A DNA stretch of 64,000 bases from Volutella citrinella (GCA_034401135.1 JAWZSP010000008.1:1736001-1800000); one strand, 5' to 3'; positions 20,843 through 34,258 are shown, counted from the first letter of the stretch. Program-made: numbers and translations. Notes: generated by a model not told the origin, from the letters alone.

Positions 20843-21938
20843 ATGGCGGATGCCTCATGCAGCGGCGGCACGCCGTTCAAACAACTCATCGAGCATCAGT
20901 CTCGCGATGTCAGCCATCATCAGGACCGCCTAGTGGACCGGGCGGGTGCTCAAGCAGCCCGTGGTGTAAGCAACCCAGTCTCAGTGCTGACCAGAACCCA
21001 AGACATTGACAGACCTGTAGTCGTTCAGATCGACACCACAGCCAATGCAAGGCCAGAATGGCTTTGGCGCATTCATGGACGGCCCCGCAAACCTACCTGG
21101 CATCCAACACCACCAACACCATGCTGCCAGCCGGTTGGACACTCATGCTGCTGCCCTAGCTCCAACCCATACTATGCCCTTTCCGCCGTCTCAAGCCCCG
21201 GCATTGCATGCTCAACCTTCTAACGCTCTCGACACGAGCAACTGGGCGGCTGACTTCAGTCGCTTTGCTAACCAGTCGCACCAACGGCAGCCGCTCCACA
21301 ATGGCTTCCCTCAAGCCCGGCAGCAACTTCCCATGGCACAACAACCTGGCCTCCAGTTCAACCTTCAGGCTGCATTTGCGCAACCAAGTCCAGGCTATGC
21401 GCCACTCTACGGCCCGACCAACGGAGGCTTCACAGACCCCAGTGCCGCCTCAGCCCAGCGCCCGGCTGCAGAGGCTGAGTTTGACCAAGAGATGTCTCGC
21501 TGGATGGCCAGTCACGGTGATGGGCGTGGAATGGAAGATGTGGACGCGGTAATGGATCAGATGGCCCGTGAACTCGAGATCAATGACTCAGCGCTCGACA
21601 AGGCGGAGGAAACGACGACTGATGACCATCCCATGACGGCCATGCAGGAGCAGCTGCACCCAACAGACCTGGAGCCTTCAGAGGTCGAGAGTCTGGCACA
21701 TGAGAACAACGAATCCACAGCCGCAGAGCCGGAAGACGGCATCAAAGCCAAGTCGGAGGTATCAGAAGCTGCCGAGCGACTCCTAGAGACAGTGCAGCAC
21801 GAGGAGGGCGACAAGTGGAAAAACTCCGTCTTTCTGTCGCTTATGCGAGACTTCAGGGATGGCCGTAAGGATATTGTGGACAATGAGATCCGGGAAACTC
21901 CTCAGCAGGGCGAGCCAGCAAACACAGCGTCACATTGA
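20843..21938 (+). CDS. PEX20: Peroxin 20, PTS2 co-receptor
   Basis: Two exons (20843-20965, 21021-21938) give 346 residues. The start MADASCSGG carries the conserved N-terminal Cys used for mono-ubiquitination and receptor recycling. The block HQSRDVSHHQDRL follows. The middle is Gln/Pro-rich and disordered with a WAADF motif of the WxxxF type that binds PEX13/PEX14. The C-terminus has DKWKNSVFLSLMRDFRDGRK, the conserved PEX7-binding helix of fungal PEX20. The protein acts with PEX7 to import PTS2 cargo into peroxisomes. The assignment rests on these three short conserved blocks in the right order and on a similar length. Confidence 0.85.
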
Positions 21939-22943
21939 CGGCCAGGGAATCAGACGGCGTTATTCGGCGATGTTCCATCCATCGTCCATCTTCCCACTCC
22001 CCCCAAAACTATGGGTCATGTCATGGGCTGTCTGGCTCTAGATGATGCGATGCCGCGCGTCCTTCGTCCATCACGGTCCTGTGTTTATCATCTCAACCAG
22101 ACGATGTACTAGACCCCAATCATCTTTGGCAGGACCGGTCTCTAGTCCATACCTGGGGGCTGATTTCCGACATCGTCTACGTGGTTTGGAAAGGCCTCAG
22201 GAGGAGTTGAAGCAGTCGGTCAAATGGAGCATATTCTATGTATCACAATATGAGGCGAAGGGCGTTGGCGAGAGATGCTCGTCCCTATGGAATCCGGACT
22301 TGCATGTCACACACCGGGATTACTTGTAAACTAGCAGACTTTATTACTCTGGCAGTGCCACCTCGGATATAGGCACAGCCTGATAAATGATATACGCATC
22401 AAGAGCACCGTCGATGCAAATGTGGAAGTTGTTTGTCATGGCCCTGTACCAGGGTTTCGTATATGTACTATGTGCACAGCCCTTGGTGCCCCAAACTATT
22501 CTAAACATGTTGCAACATTTTCCCAGTTTCGTCCCACCCCCCAATATGATTCCCAGTACCGACAAGGCGTATGGAGCACGAAATAGCACTTCCAACCCAA
22601 CAATTGTGGCAGTAATAATAATGTCGATATGAATCAACCCGACCTTCAACTCCAACGTTGCCATTGACCAAATGAGCAAATACTCTTGTGGTCGGCCGTA
22701 AAAGAGAACCAAATAACTGATATAAACCATGGAGAATTACTCCGCTTGTATGATGTGCCGCGCTCGATCTTTTCAAAACGCCTGTGAAACATCCAAAATA
22801 AAAGCAAGAAAGAAGGCGTAATAATAGTTAAGGCGTGTGGGCATCAACAAAGGACGTGCCGAAATTGACCCAGACGCCGTTGCAGTATAATCATCGCTCG
22901 AACGGGTCATCCAATGGACCCCATTCGAGTCTCCCAACGGTGC
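21939..22943. other. Intergenic, convergent 3' ends
   Basis: 1 kb between convergent genes. A 128-codon minus frame (22344-22730) encodes hydrophobic segments and is more AT-rich than its neighbours, but has no recognisable motif and no intron or start context to support it. I do not call it a gene. Confidence 0.35.
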
Positions 22944-25291
22944 TTATGAGTACAACCACTCGCACGCACAAGCAGTGAGCTCTAGCTTGTCGCCTCGCTC
23001 AAGCAATTCGCGTACATACCAACGCTTTGGTATGGCCTCGACCCCCCTCTTCGATTGAGATGCCCGGGCTTGTCTCTTTTCCACGACGACTGTTTCGATT
23101 GCGTTACCATCTTTGTCATACTTCTGGTTGAGCTTTCCGCTTGAGTCCATCTGGTATTGAACACAGCTTGCGATGAAGCTCTTTCCGGTCCACATTCGGC
23201 GTTCAACGACTCTCACAGCCCTTGAAAAGAGTGGAGGCATGCCATCATAGCGGCTAAGCAACTCCCTGCCAGCTATTTTCTTATCATCGTCCTCTTCCTT
23301 GTAACCATCACTCTTCGTCTTCTTCTCGGTGGAAGGGTTGGGAGTTTGCGTAACTGTTTCCGGGGTGGTTGTCGTAGTACTTGTACCAAATGTGCCCACT
23401 TTTTGCTGGGGATAGATGAAGACATCCATGGTGATATTGGGCCAAACACAGATCCAGAGCAAGTCATTAGGCATGGCATACAACGGTTGCTTGCCGAATC
23501 GGGGAGGGCCACCCGTTAGTATGTCGTCATCGTGGTAGCCTCGTTTGTTCAGTTGACCAAATTTATCATCGGCAACGTAAACCGTCTTGTTGAATGTGAA
23601 GGATGCGTGCCACGCAGGTCCCTTGTCGAGATCCGTTGTGTCATTGACCAGCGACAATTGTACAGGATCTTTGGATACAAAAGGCTGCGCCCCCCAAACG
23701 GTCTTCTCGTTATAGGCGATGCTTGGGCTGAGTCGCATATTGTAGCAGCTGACGTCCTTTTCATCGGGAGTCTTATTGATTTCGAGTGTGTAGGTGAGCA
23801 AGGGCATCTCGCAGTTCCATGCCTGTTCTTGAGAGGAGTTGTTGATGCAGGAGGGGGGTGCCGACCTCACGGAGAGCGTGGGAATCGTGAATGCACCTGT
23901 TGCTATGGTGCTAAAGCTGGTTGGGACAGTGTCGATAGGAGTGGGCGTAACTTTGGGAGTTTCGTAGACATCGCCGTAGGCATCGCTTCTTGATCTCATG
24001 TTAGTCTGCGCGGTCATCTTCAACGCCAGCATCATGCAACTCACTGTTGGTTGTTAGGCGGTGGTGGTTTGTCCTTCTTGTTCTTCGTGAGCACGGTACC
24101 AATCACAGCTCCCATGATGATTCCCATGAAAACCAATCCAACGGCCAAGAGGCAGATGGCCCAGTACGGCACGATTCCCCAGAGTTTCTTCTTGGCTCGG
24201 CGCTGCCACTTATTTAAGCGAGGCTTCTCAGCAACGTCTCTCGCAGCGGTGTTGATGTCATGGTGGCTGTCGTTCTGTGATTGGGCACTGCGCACTGAGG
24301 GCCTTGTTCGTGGCAAGCCAAGGTCATCATCAGTCGAGGAAAATTCCGGGTTTCGAGTCGCCATGCCAATGCCGCCAGCACCAGCAATATCTGGCGCAGG
24401 GGTTTCGGGTTCGGTAGAGGGGGTGGTGGTTTGAGGAGTAGGTTTCGGTGCAAATGCATTTTCCGGATACCTTGTGTATGGAGGCAGCTCTTCCGTGTGT
24501 CCCAATGGCCCTATCAAGTCTCCGGCTTCTTCGCCGTCTGGTCCAAGCTGACGTTGGTAGTTTCCCCCGTTGAACCCAAGAGGAATCTGCTGGTCCGAAG
24601 ACTCGTTGGTGGGGGCCGTGTTTTGTGTATACATCGCGTAGGGGTGGGTGGGACCTGTAGGCCCATTGTATGATCGCTGGTCAGCTAAGGGTGCCGCAGA
24701 TGTTGACGTGGTAGCGACGCTCATAGTTCGCTGAGGATACATCTGATACGGATGGGATGGGCCTGAAGGGCCCGTATAGGGGCTTTCGGCACGGATCACG
24801 GGGGCGTCGGACGAGATACTTTCATGGCGATTAAGGTGCGAATGGTGGTCCGCTACCGGGGCGGGAGCTGGGATAATAGGAGGCCCGCTTGAGCCTTCAT
24901 TGCGGAGGGTGAGGGAATCGTGGCTCCGTGGAGGCTTGGAGATACTTGTTGGGCGATTCCGCATTGCTAATCCTGGTTCTGGTCTGATGGCATCAGGGTC
25001 CAGTTCTGTCGAGGACGCCGACGATGCCGACGCGCTGATAGGCGAAAGGCCAGGATATTGATTGTGGGGTGCCAACGCTGGCTGAGGCTGGGTTACTGGT
25101 TGTGACGCGGGGCCAGTCGATGATGAATCTGCAGCGGTGTTGATGTTTGATGGTCGGAAGCCGTCGCTGACGAGCATGGCACTCAGGTCGTATTCGTCGG
25201 ACTCGGGACGGCCGCCGCCCACAGAGAGCCTCGCAGATTGTCTTGTGGATGACCGTCGCTCCATGCTGGAGGCCTTGTCTTGGGAATTCAT
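22944..25291 (-). CDS. Large single-pass membrane protein, DUF7820-like
   Basis: Two exons (25291-24045 and 23994-22944; 50-nt intron with GACTAAC branch) give 765 residues. The N-terminal 370 residues are disordered and Ser/Pro-rich, with two repeated GPSGPSHPYQMYPQ/GPTGPTHPYAMYTQ motifs. A basic stretch (KPRLNKWQRRAKKKLWG) is followed by one membrane helix (YWAICLLAVGLVFMGIIMGA). The C-terminal 330 residues, presumably outside the cell, contain several N-glycosylation sites and paired Cys (PPSCINNSS, AWNCEMPLL, CACEWLYS at the end). This matches a fungal family known only as a domain of unknown function. The open frame extends to 25624, but the ATG at 25291 (MNSQDKASSMERR) starts the conserved-looking protein. 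Confidence 0.75.
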
Positions 25292-28200
25292 GGCGCCGAA
25301 GGGAGGTTCGCTGCCTCGAGAGGCTAGAGACGGTCGCCGGAGGGCGAGGGCGCGCCCGAGAGGTTGTTGTCGAACGTGTCCAGGGCGACTCGAGCGGACA
25401 CGCCAGGGGGTTGAAGCCGCAGCCGAGGTGGCAGAGTCCAAGCAGTCGGGGGACGGCCGTTGGTGACGGAGATGGACGCGTCGGTCGGTGGGATGTGCGG
25501 TGTTGAATTGAATTCGATGGTGATGGATGGGATGGGGAGGTGGCAGACAGACAGGCGACGGACGGGATTGACGGGGGCAGAGATGGGCAGAGCAGGAGCG
25601 GAGCGGCCAACAGGAGACGAGCAACAGCCAGTGGCCAGTGGAAGGAGTGCCGCAAGAAGAGCCTGCCCTGGCAGAGTTGGGACTAACGAAGGAAGGGGCC
25701 AGGAAACGCTAGTCTACAACAAGACTAGCGCATCTAGAATTGGGTGGAGGGAGAAACAAGGCACGAGAATATGAAAAGGCCTGAAAGTGGGGCTGGTCAA
25801 AGGTCCTGGCTGGGCGACAAGAGGCCGGGCTAAAGATAAATAGGTATGCGGTTCGGGAATGATAGGCTGAGGCAGTGGGCTTCCATGCCAACAGCCCGAA
25901 AAATAAAAGTATAAATCGTGAACCCCAGACGCGAATGGGGGATGGCATGGGCGGTGGATGGATGCAAGCGAGGCGGGCGCGAAGCCAAAAAAGGGCCTCG
26001 TCAGACGACGGCGACGGGGGATTGATGAGAGGCGGCGGCGGCGAGCACGGGGATTTTGGTGTGTTGTGCAAGCTGTCTGCAGTTGATGCACGGGATTGCT
26101 TGGCACCACGGGCGCCGGCACGCATGCGCCGCGCTGCACTGCACTCTCAGAGTATCTTTTTGGGAGATGGGTGAATAATTCCTACCACTAAGCCGAGTCC
26201 TACGGTAGTAGCAAGTAATAATCCGTCCCTAGCTGCTCCGTAGCATTGGAATTATTGCCAGCTGAACACTGGTGCGTCTGCATCTGCTCACGCTGGAAAG
26301 CATCTAGGGACGACGCTGCGTCAATGTCCGTTAGCCGTCGGTATGTGATGACGGCACGTCCTCTCGGCCGTCCCCCGTCTCGCTCGTCGCCTCCTCATCA
26401 TTCACAAGCTCGAACACGGGCGTGAGCAACCGGCACAGGCCCTCCGAGGCATTGAGTCGTCAGCACCCTCTCTCCCCGCCTACTGTGCTGCTCCTTCCCT
26501 AGCCTCCGCCTGGGCACCACCTACGACACCGTCTCCTGATAAGATGGATGATCTTGGACTCGGGCTTAGGGGCGTTCGGCCAGGCCAAGGGCGACTTTGG
26601 TGGCTCTCTTGGCTTGGCGACTCTCGAAGGCGCTGCTTGGGTGGTCCTTGGGTGCTAGTCTCATGCCTGGTAAGACGGGAATGGGCCCTCCCCTGGAGCT
26701 TCTGCGGTGCTTGGCGATGCGAGTCAGGGAAAGCCCGCCTGCGTGGGCCTGCGTGGGCTCTGTTTCGGGGCTGGCTGGTGCGGTCGGACGCCGCCCCCTG
26801 ATTGGTGGCCAAGAAGCCCTGGTCGGACGCCGTGGGAGCATGAGAGGGGCTCGAAGCGCTGGGCGCTCACTGCCACGGGCAATATTGCTGCTGCGAGGTG
26901 CTGGTGGGCGCCAGCTGCAAGGCCCAGGACCATCCATCGTCCGACTCCCGCTGACTGGTCTCTGGACCAGCATCTGGACCGACGCCGTGCACTCTCGTCA
27001 GTTCGTTCACGGGCGCGCCGTTGCAGCTCACCAAGTCGCAGAAGCCAAGGGGATACCCAAACGACAGGGGATGGTGGTCGTCTCCTGCCTCGATCGACAG
27101 CTGGAGATACTGAGATGGCATCCACATCGATAACATCCATGCCCTGAACTGTAGGTGCTCGTCTCATCTGCTCCATTCAGACACCGCGCCCGTTCCTCCT
27201 GAGTCCTCCTGCAGGTGCATGCCCTCTCTTCCCCGGCGTCCTGCCCCGTCCATCAGCACCCGTAGGACTGTGACAGCGACGGCGACGGCGACAGTGGAGG
27301 GCCATGTCGCAGACCTGCGGCGCACCCTGCCTCGCAAGTTGCAACGCAGTTATCCCGGCGTCCAAACAGCCCGAGCGCCCCCCATGTTACCTCTTTGGGC
27401 GGCCTCCGAGTCGCTGGCGACTGCATGGATCACAACCTCACAAGGTTCAGGATGGTGGGTCGGCTCCATCAATCATCCTATTGCCTTGTCTACTGACGAA
27501 TGACTGGTCAGTGATGGGCAACATCTCGTTCATAATAGCTGATCAAATACTATGCCATACTATGCCCTGGTGTTACTAACAGCCCAGCCAGCAGTCAATT
27601 GATGCCAGTCATCAGAGTGCAAAGCACAGATATGGCCAAGGCCGTATTCAGTGCGTTTGCTTTCCCGGGGATGTCAATGTTCTGGATAGAGGATAGAATG
27701 AAAGTGAAACAGCCCATGGTCGCTGCAGAAGGAATGGCAAGTGGGTGGTGTCGAAACAGTGGCTGGTATGACGCCGGAGAGGCAGTTACCGGTACTATTA
27801 TCAACACGGAGGGATTGAAAGTCTGTGGACGACACTAGTGTTACCTCTCCAACGGCTGGACATTTCAAACAGTTGTTTGGTGGCTGTCTGTCGTTGGGAG
27901 GGGGTGTTATTTTGAGTATCCAACGGAGGAGGCTGGCCAGAGCAAGAGCACAATTTTGAAACCGACGCGTCGTAATTATTACTCCAGTCGAATGGATCGA
28001 TCGATGCGCCTAGTGATTCCCTCGTGTGCGAGCAGTGGTCCCTTCTTGAGTTACGTCACGATGATACTCTCTCCGTCTCGCTACTTTTTAACTCATCCGC
28101 TCCGCGCTCGCTAGCGACGCCATGGCGAGCGGGCGAACCCAGCGAATCCCAGATGGCCAGATGGGTCAGTCTATACATAGCGCGCCGCTTAGGTATACCA

Positions 28201-31200
28201 TGCATCTGTCAGCCCCAGCATGGGTTTTTCGTCTTACGTCGCGCACCGCAGAAATGATCTCATGGCTGCCACCAAGCCCACGCTGACTGCCCGAGTCAAA
28301 CTGAGTCGTTTTTCTGAACGTATCTAGGGACGAGAGCTCGATGCTGGGCTAGGCTTGCCCGCAAGCTAGAGATCCCGCCACCCCACTTGATGGCTGCCAA
28401 TCGCGACCTTTGCCGGGGTTTTGTGCCGGGGCTTTGCGACGGGTGTTCCCTTCGGCGCGAGACAAGGATACACACTCTCGAGTCCTCGGCCATTTTGTCT
28501 CGACTCTCTTGGTGCCCCTGAAAAAGCAAATGCTGGCCGATCTGTGGGCTGGCCGTCTTTTCTAGGCCATGATCGGTGGTCAAGTATGCCGACCAGGGAC
28601 CTGTAACGGCGATGAACTGAGATGAATGCATGTAGACTATCCCACAATGAGAAAATGGCCCCAGGTCTGAGGTGAAGCTTGTGCTTTTGCGGCTAAGAAG
28701 GACGGCCAGCACACCAGAGAAGTTAGGAACCTGTCATTTCCTAAGGTTTTGAGTTTTTATGCGAGGCCGGGGTTGTTCGCGATAGTCTGTCGAGTGAGCC
28801 CTCTCAATGGACCCTCATTTATCCAAGATTTAGCGCATGGACCCTGGGGGTCTCCAATGCTACCTTGGATGCTGTCGAAAATGAAATCGATGACTTCTTG
28901 ATTCTAACATCTATCATCGAATCAGAAAGGAACCCCACCCATTGCAAACAATGGAAAAGGGCATGCAGAAGATGTTGTGTCCAATGTTCATTGGTCAAGT
29001 GCGAATGCCAGGATGAGATTAGCCGAGGCGTGGTGGTTGGTTTATTCACTCCTCGCTCACAGGACTAGAAACATCCTCTGCAACTGTACATCTCTCGTTC
29101 TTCTAATAGATATGAAAGAGAGTTGAGTGTGAGACCGGCAATTGGGCCCTCGTCCGTCCAAGTGTTCAACAGGCTGTGCTTGTCATTGACGCTTCCCCTG
29201 TTCTGGAGACGTAGCGTAATTGCTTCCAAATCGTCTTTTGCTGCACTCAAACAAAAATCTTGCCTGTAACGTAACTCAATCTTGGCTTTTTCAGCGTATC
29301 AAGGACCTTGATCAATCGTTCAATCGCCCGAATGATGTCTTCGTCTTCGATTCGTCATTGCTCAGCAACCCTTGTGTTGAACGGCTTTGCTCGTTCCATC
29401 GCGTCCCGTCGATGCAGTCACCTGCATTCGGTGAACCCCCGGTGATCCTCGTCATCTCTCATTATGTATCCAGTGCAAGAAGCGTCTCCTTTCTCTTCCA
29501 CGATTGCTTGTAGTCTCACGATCGGTGCTCCTTTCGGTCATCCAGGCTCACGAAACAACATATCTTCCTATTTGCGTATCCCTCGAAGCCGCGGAGCCCA
29601 GGGGTACCAAGGCTTTGTAAAGAACCTGATCAAGCCGACCATCGATCCCAGACCAGGGCATTGCAGTTGTGACGAGCTTGGGGATGCTGTGACGTATGTG
29701 CGTGACGCGAACATCAAGCAATCCTCAAACTAGACAGCCTCGCAAGAGGAAAAGGCGCCGTCTGTCGGAGATGCCATGGACGCGGTTCATGGCATCATCT
29801 GCGATCACATATTCTCAACTGCAGGATCCTCCGTAGTGATATCAGAGAGCATGGGAGCCCATTATATCAGCACCCTGCCCTTTACCGACGTTGGCCATGA
29901 TGCTGACTCCCTGGCAGGAGCAACCATCCGCCCATCTTGGAACATCAAGATAATGAGGGACCCGACGACAAACATGGGCATTTCACTCGCTTGTTCCATT
30001 TATGGCTCAAAGACATTGGCGCAAATCGATAGGTTTATCTCAAGGCCCAAACTTAGCGCTCTCAAAGCTGAGGGTCGATGACCACTGTTTCCATTTCCAG
30101 TCCTCGTTCGGCAGCCAGAAGAGTTCGCCCAATCACTGAACAGAAGGGCACCGTTTCAAGAACTTGCTCTCCACGATGGTGATAATATCGCCTTCCGTTC
30201 CTAGGTTCATTGAGTATGCCATCGAGATTTTGCGAGCCTGAGACACAAAATTCGAGGGTCCTCGGGTCCCCAAGAGCAGGTTTGGCACGATGCTGCTGTC
30301 GTGCCCAATGACACGCTCCTCACACCGGCGTCAACATGAAGCTTCGGCTGAGCCTTGCCTGCAACGTCAACGTCGCCTTTGGCTACTTAGGGAAATATGA
30401 GCTCTATGAAGGTATCAGACTCACTAGTCGGGTGGTGTCATACAACTAGTATCCCGCCTACGGCTGGATGAGTGGGAGTGCTCGAGGTTGCTTGTTCGGG
30501 GCCCGCGTTGCCCAAATGCTTGAAGAGGGCTATTTATACGAGGGACATGAGGGGTCAAAGCGTGTAGAAAGCTTGAAACGAGTCAATGCGGCTCCAAAAG
30601 GATTTGCATCGCAGTGTGTGGCAATCTGACATAACACATATCCGGGCATGTTGTGCCATGGTCTTGGTTACTCCCTACCCTGCACATCACATTCGGCCAA
30701 CGGATCCCCCCTGCAGCTTCATTTTGGGCCGGCCACATAGAGCTACTATCTGATCCCATGAGAGCCTGGCTCGTACATTCTGTGATGATGCTTGTGGCCG
30801 GGGCACATGACCCGCTCAGATCAGGTAAGATCCTACCTTGGACAGATGCAACAAATGGTGGCGCTCTCGACCAACGGCTTCCTTGTCCGAGGCAGATCCC
30901 TTGTTTTCCGCAGCGGTGCTCTTTTACCAATCCGAAACAGTTTCAAGCAATAAATGCTCAGACCAGCCGGCTTGGTCTTGTTTCACGGCACAAGCATTAC
31001 ACCAACACTGAGCCTGAGGTTGATCGCAACGCACTTACACACATCGTGCTAGCACTCTTGATAAGCTTTTGTGTAATGTAATTGGAATTGCCCAAGATAA
31101 AATACAATATGATTCTCACTGCTCTCTACAAGACGAAGATGGCCTTTTTCGTGAGGCGGTGTCTGCGATTACATTATTTGTCGCCCAGGGATAAACCACA

Positions 31201-33595
31201 ACAGAGTCGTGGCTGCCTCACTGGCAGCCTCGATACGAGATGGTTTTTTCATGTACCTCCCCACACAGCCCCCCGTGCTGCTAGCTTTTGGCAGAATGCA
31301 CTTTGCCTCGTCTACCTGTAATTACGAGTTAACCACTCACTCTCGTGGTGGGCGAGCGAGCCAGCTAGCCGAAGCTGAGAATCACAAAACACAAAACACC
31401 AGCTCTCGACCCGTGGCGCATTCCGCCCACGCACGTCGAGACAAAATGCAACTCTGCCATCCATTCAGCCTGCAGCAAGCACTGTATACGGGCATCGCGA
31501 CCCCCGGTCCATCGGCAGCATCCATGGGCGCCGCTCAGCCCACCATCTCCCCCAGCTGCCGTTCGCCTCATTCCCGATGAATGGCGCTTCTTCATCGCTC
31601 GCCCCAGATTCCCGGCTGCGCTTGCTGTTTCTCGAAGCCGGCAGGACAGCGCAGGACTTGCTGCTGCAGCGACGACACCATCTTTTCAGGCGCGCGGGCC
31701 CAATCACGCAGCTTCCCGGACACACCTGGCGACCAGACGAGACTCGGGAAGACGGTGCCCCTCACACAAGGCACGCCCCGGGCGGCGGGCTGTTGTTGCG
31801 TGTGTGTGTGTGTGTGACCGACAAGCCATGGCCCGCCTCATTGTCGGGTCGGAGAGTAACGCTATGTGGATGGTGGGGTGGGTGACGCTGTGATTACCTT
31901 TCGCTATCGCTGCCAGATATGTCGTCGGACGGATGGCGATGGCGGTGACATTTGCATACCAGTGGTCTTGTGCGTGCTGCCTCGGCCTCCTGCGACGAGG
32001 GCAACCTTGTTTACTTGGTACGCACTCTGTGACTCTGTCCGCCCACTCGCCGCCTCAGCTGGAGAGGCGGCTGACGGTGTCTGGCGGGCCATCCGAAGGT
32101 CGACCAGCCGTCCCCTTGCAAGGAGTTCTCGGATACAGTCAGTCAGAGGCCCAGATGGGGGATGGGATGGGATGAGATGCGCATTTCAGCACACGTCGAT
32201 GCCTGCCAACCTATCGAACGAGGCATAGCAGAAGCGCTAGTTGCTGACCTTGCACCTCGAGCATCAGGTATCACGTACGCATCAATTACCCTGTGTGGCC
32301 TACAGCCCACTCTCCGCTGATGGGGATGGGGGATTCGGCATGGGTGAACGAGCGATGGGACTGCCGATGCAGAGACACAGCAATGGAACTGCATCTCTCG
32401 CCGCCGCTGAGCGCCCTAGGCCGCGAACCACTGGCCACGGAAGCAGCTGACAGGCTCCGTCACAGCATGCCCGCCGCCAAGTGCTCGCTTCACTCCAACC
32501 ATTCGCCGCCAAGCGACACAAACCCAGGCCCGCTATGCCCTGCCAGGCACTCCTCTGGCAGAGTGGCACGCTTCTGCCCTTGCACGTACCACCCCTCCCT
32601 CTGGCCCACTAAAACGAGGCGAACCGTGGCGCAAGAGATCGCCCTGCGGTGCACTGCAGGGCCACTGATTGACCACTGGCTGCCCTCTGGACTGCCCCTC
32701 GCCCACTGCGGCCGTGGCCCACCCAACCGTTCTCTCCGGGGGCCGCTCACCTGCCGGCTGCAGGAGGGTGGGCGTGCAGGCAGAGCCTCGCCCCGCGGGC
32801 AGGACGAAAAAGGACTCTCTGGGTGGACGGGAAGTTGAGCTTTCTTTTTGGCGGCGCTCGTGTCGGCTTGGTAGCTGCTGACCGGTTGCGCCGCGAGCAG
32901 TCGACCTTGACCATGTCTACCCCCTGGCCGTGGTGGACGTTGCTCGGTCGTAGTTGTCGTGCATTCGCTAGCCCCGTCCCCGTGCAACGGCATTGGCACA
33001 ATGCGTGCGCAGCCCCCCTCGTCTCTGCCCCTCTCCACGCAGCGCTCTATCACATCGTCTCAACTCTCACATCCCGGACCCCCTGGTTCGTCACGGCATC
33101 CGCACCCAATGTGCAACATCCAGAGACCACAGATGGCCTTCTGTCGCCCGCATAATACGGCGGAGCACCACGAGGCAGCCGGGCAATGCGGCTCCCTGCC
33201 AAGGTACCGCACAGGTACTCTCACCCGATGCCCGTGTCGCCGCACTCCTGGGCTGGCGCCCCCAAGACAGGCTGCAGGCAGAGTCACCAAGGAAGCGCTC
33301 GTCATATAATTGCTGTCACCCCGTCCCCTTTCTCCTGCATGTCATGTTCCCTCGTCTTCACCTCTCTCAAGTTTGCCCTGCCTATGTGACTAGTTTGTCG
33401 CCTTTGCTCGCCCAGCCAGCAGCGCTCAAGGCGCCTTGTACCACTCGGCCCTAGGCCAATTGAGCAACCAACAACAACACAAACACAACACCTGCTCACG
33501 ACAACTAGGACAACCTTGCCGCAACCAGTTCACCTTGACCTTCCACCGTGACCCCTCTCGCCCTCCCTCTATCACTGTACAATCTCACCATCACA
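25292..33595. other. 8.3-kb gene-poor stretch
   Basis: No convincing intact gene. The first 900 nt are probably promoter of the DUF7820-like gene. From 26.4 to 27.4 kb and 31.5 to 33.4 kb the DNA is GC-rich, with overlapping open frames on both strands that look random. From about 29.0 to 30.5 kb there are short protein-like fragments broken by stops and frame changes (for example 29776-30078 plus, 29065-29250 minus), possibly relics of decayed genes. A (TG)8 run lies at 31800-31816. No transposase, reverse transcriptase or tRNA was recognised. Confidence 0.5.
31800..31816. repeat. (TG)n microsatellite
   Basis: Uninterrupted TG dinucleotides over 17 nt in the gene-poor stretch. Confidence 0.8.
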
Positions 33596-34258
33596 ATGTC
33601 GCGCCATTCCAGATCTGGCGGGTCTCAGTACTCGGATGACTTCAGCAACGCCTCGTCCACCTGGACCACTCACGTCAAGAGGCTGCCCAAGAAGCAGTCC
33701 AAGACTGTGAGGTTCATGTCCTGGGCCGCAGGAGCGCCCCCAAATGCCGTCGCCGTCAAGAAGAAGACGCGTGACTTCCCGGATGACTATTCGGTCAGCT
33801 CTTGGGGCTCATCCTACTACGGCGATTCCCAGACCCAGACCCAGCTGTATTGGGTTGCCGACCCGTACTATTACAGCTACGGCGGCGGCAGCAGCAGCAG
33901 CAGCAGCGGCCGGAGCAGCCGTCACAAGTCTGGATCGCGCCGCGGAGGTGGCTTCAAAGGCGGCATCCCGGCCGAGATGGCGCCGCCGCCCATGTTCAAC
34001 GGTCCGCCTGGGGGCAACTTCGGCCCGCCGCCGCCGCCTCCCGGTATGCACATGGGAGGTGGTCCACCCGGCGGGTTCATGCCCGGACCTCCTCCTCCTC
34101 CGCCGCCTGCTCCAATGGGCGGCGGAGGCGGAGGACCTGGCTTCATCCAGCTAAATCCGCAACAGCCCCAGCCCGGCAATCCCTTCAACGGGGGCCGTGG
34201 GGGGCCGATGGGCGCTAGCATGAGCGACTGCAGCGACTCCGAGTCTGATTACTACTAA
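33596..34258 (+). CDS. Pro/Gly-rich low-complexity protein
   Basis: Single-exon frame of 220 residues starting MSRHSRSGGSQYSDDF after TCACA, a good fungal start context; the open frame reaches 16 codons further up but without a better ATG. Residues 1-80 are mixed and basic with conserved-looking segments (TVRFMSWAAGAPPNAVAVKKKTRDFPDDYSVSSWGSS is one, split here as TVRFMSWAAG and TRDFPDDYSV). The remainder is Ser runs, GPPGG repeats and two polyproline runs (GPPPPPPGM, PGPPPPPPPAPM), ending in an acidic DCSDSESDYY. Polyproline of this kind can bind profilin, SH3 or WW domains; that is inference. Function unknown. Confidence 0.6.
   Translation: MSRHSRSGGSQYSDDFSNASSTWTTHVKRLPKKQSKTVRFMSWAAGAPPNAVAVKKKTRDFPDDYSVSSWGSSYYGDSQTQTQLYWVADPYYYSYGGGSSSSSSGRSSRHKSGSRRGGGFKGGIPAEMAPPPMFNGPPGGNFGPPPPPPGMHMGGGPPGGFMPGPPPPPPPAPMGGGGGGPGFIQLNPQQPQPGNPFNGGRGGPMGASMSDCSDSESDYY

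Noticed and set aside
22344..22730. 128-codon hydrophobic minus-strand frame
   Set aside because: No homology recognised, no start context, lies in the 3' flank of two convergent genes; left as unproven.
25292..25624. 111-codon N-terminal extension of the DUF7820-like frame
   Set aside because: His/Arg/Pro-rich without family character; the start at 25291 has the natural N-terminus.
32293..33053. Overlapping frames of about 180 codons on both strands
   Set aside because: Opposite-strand frames of similar length in GC-rich DNA with no motifs, signal peptide or codon preference suggest chance.
33420..33475. tRNA-like A-box on the minus strand (GGCCGAGTGGTACAAGGCGCC)
   Set aside because: The D-arm resembles tRNA-Leu, but there is no T-arm (no GGTTCGA-type sequence) and no pairing acceptor stem downstream, so it is chance or a worn relic.
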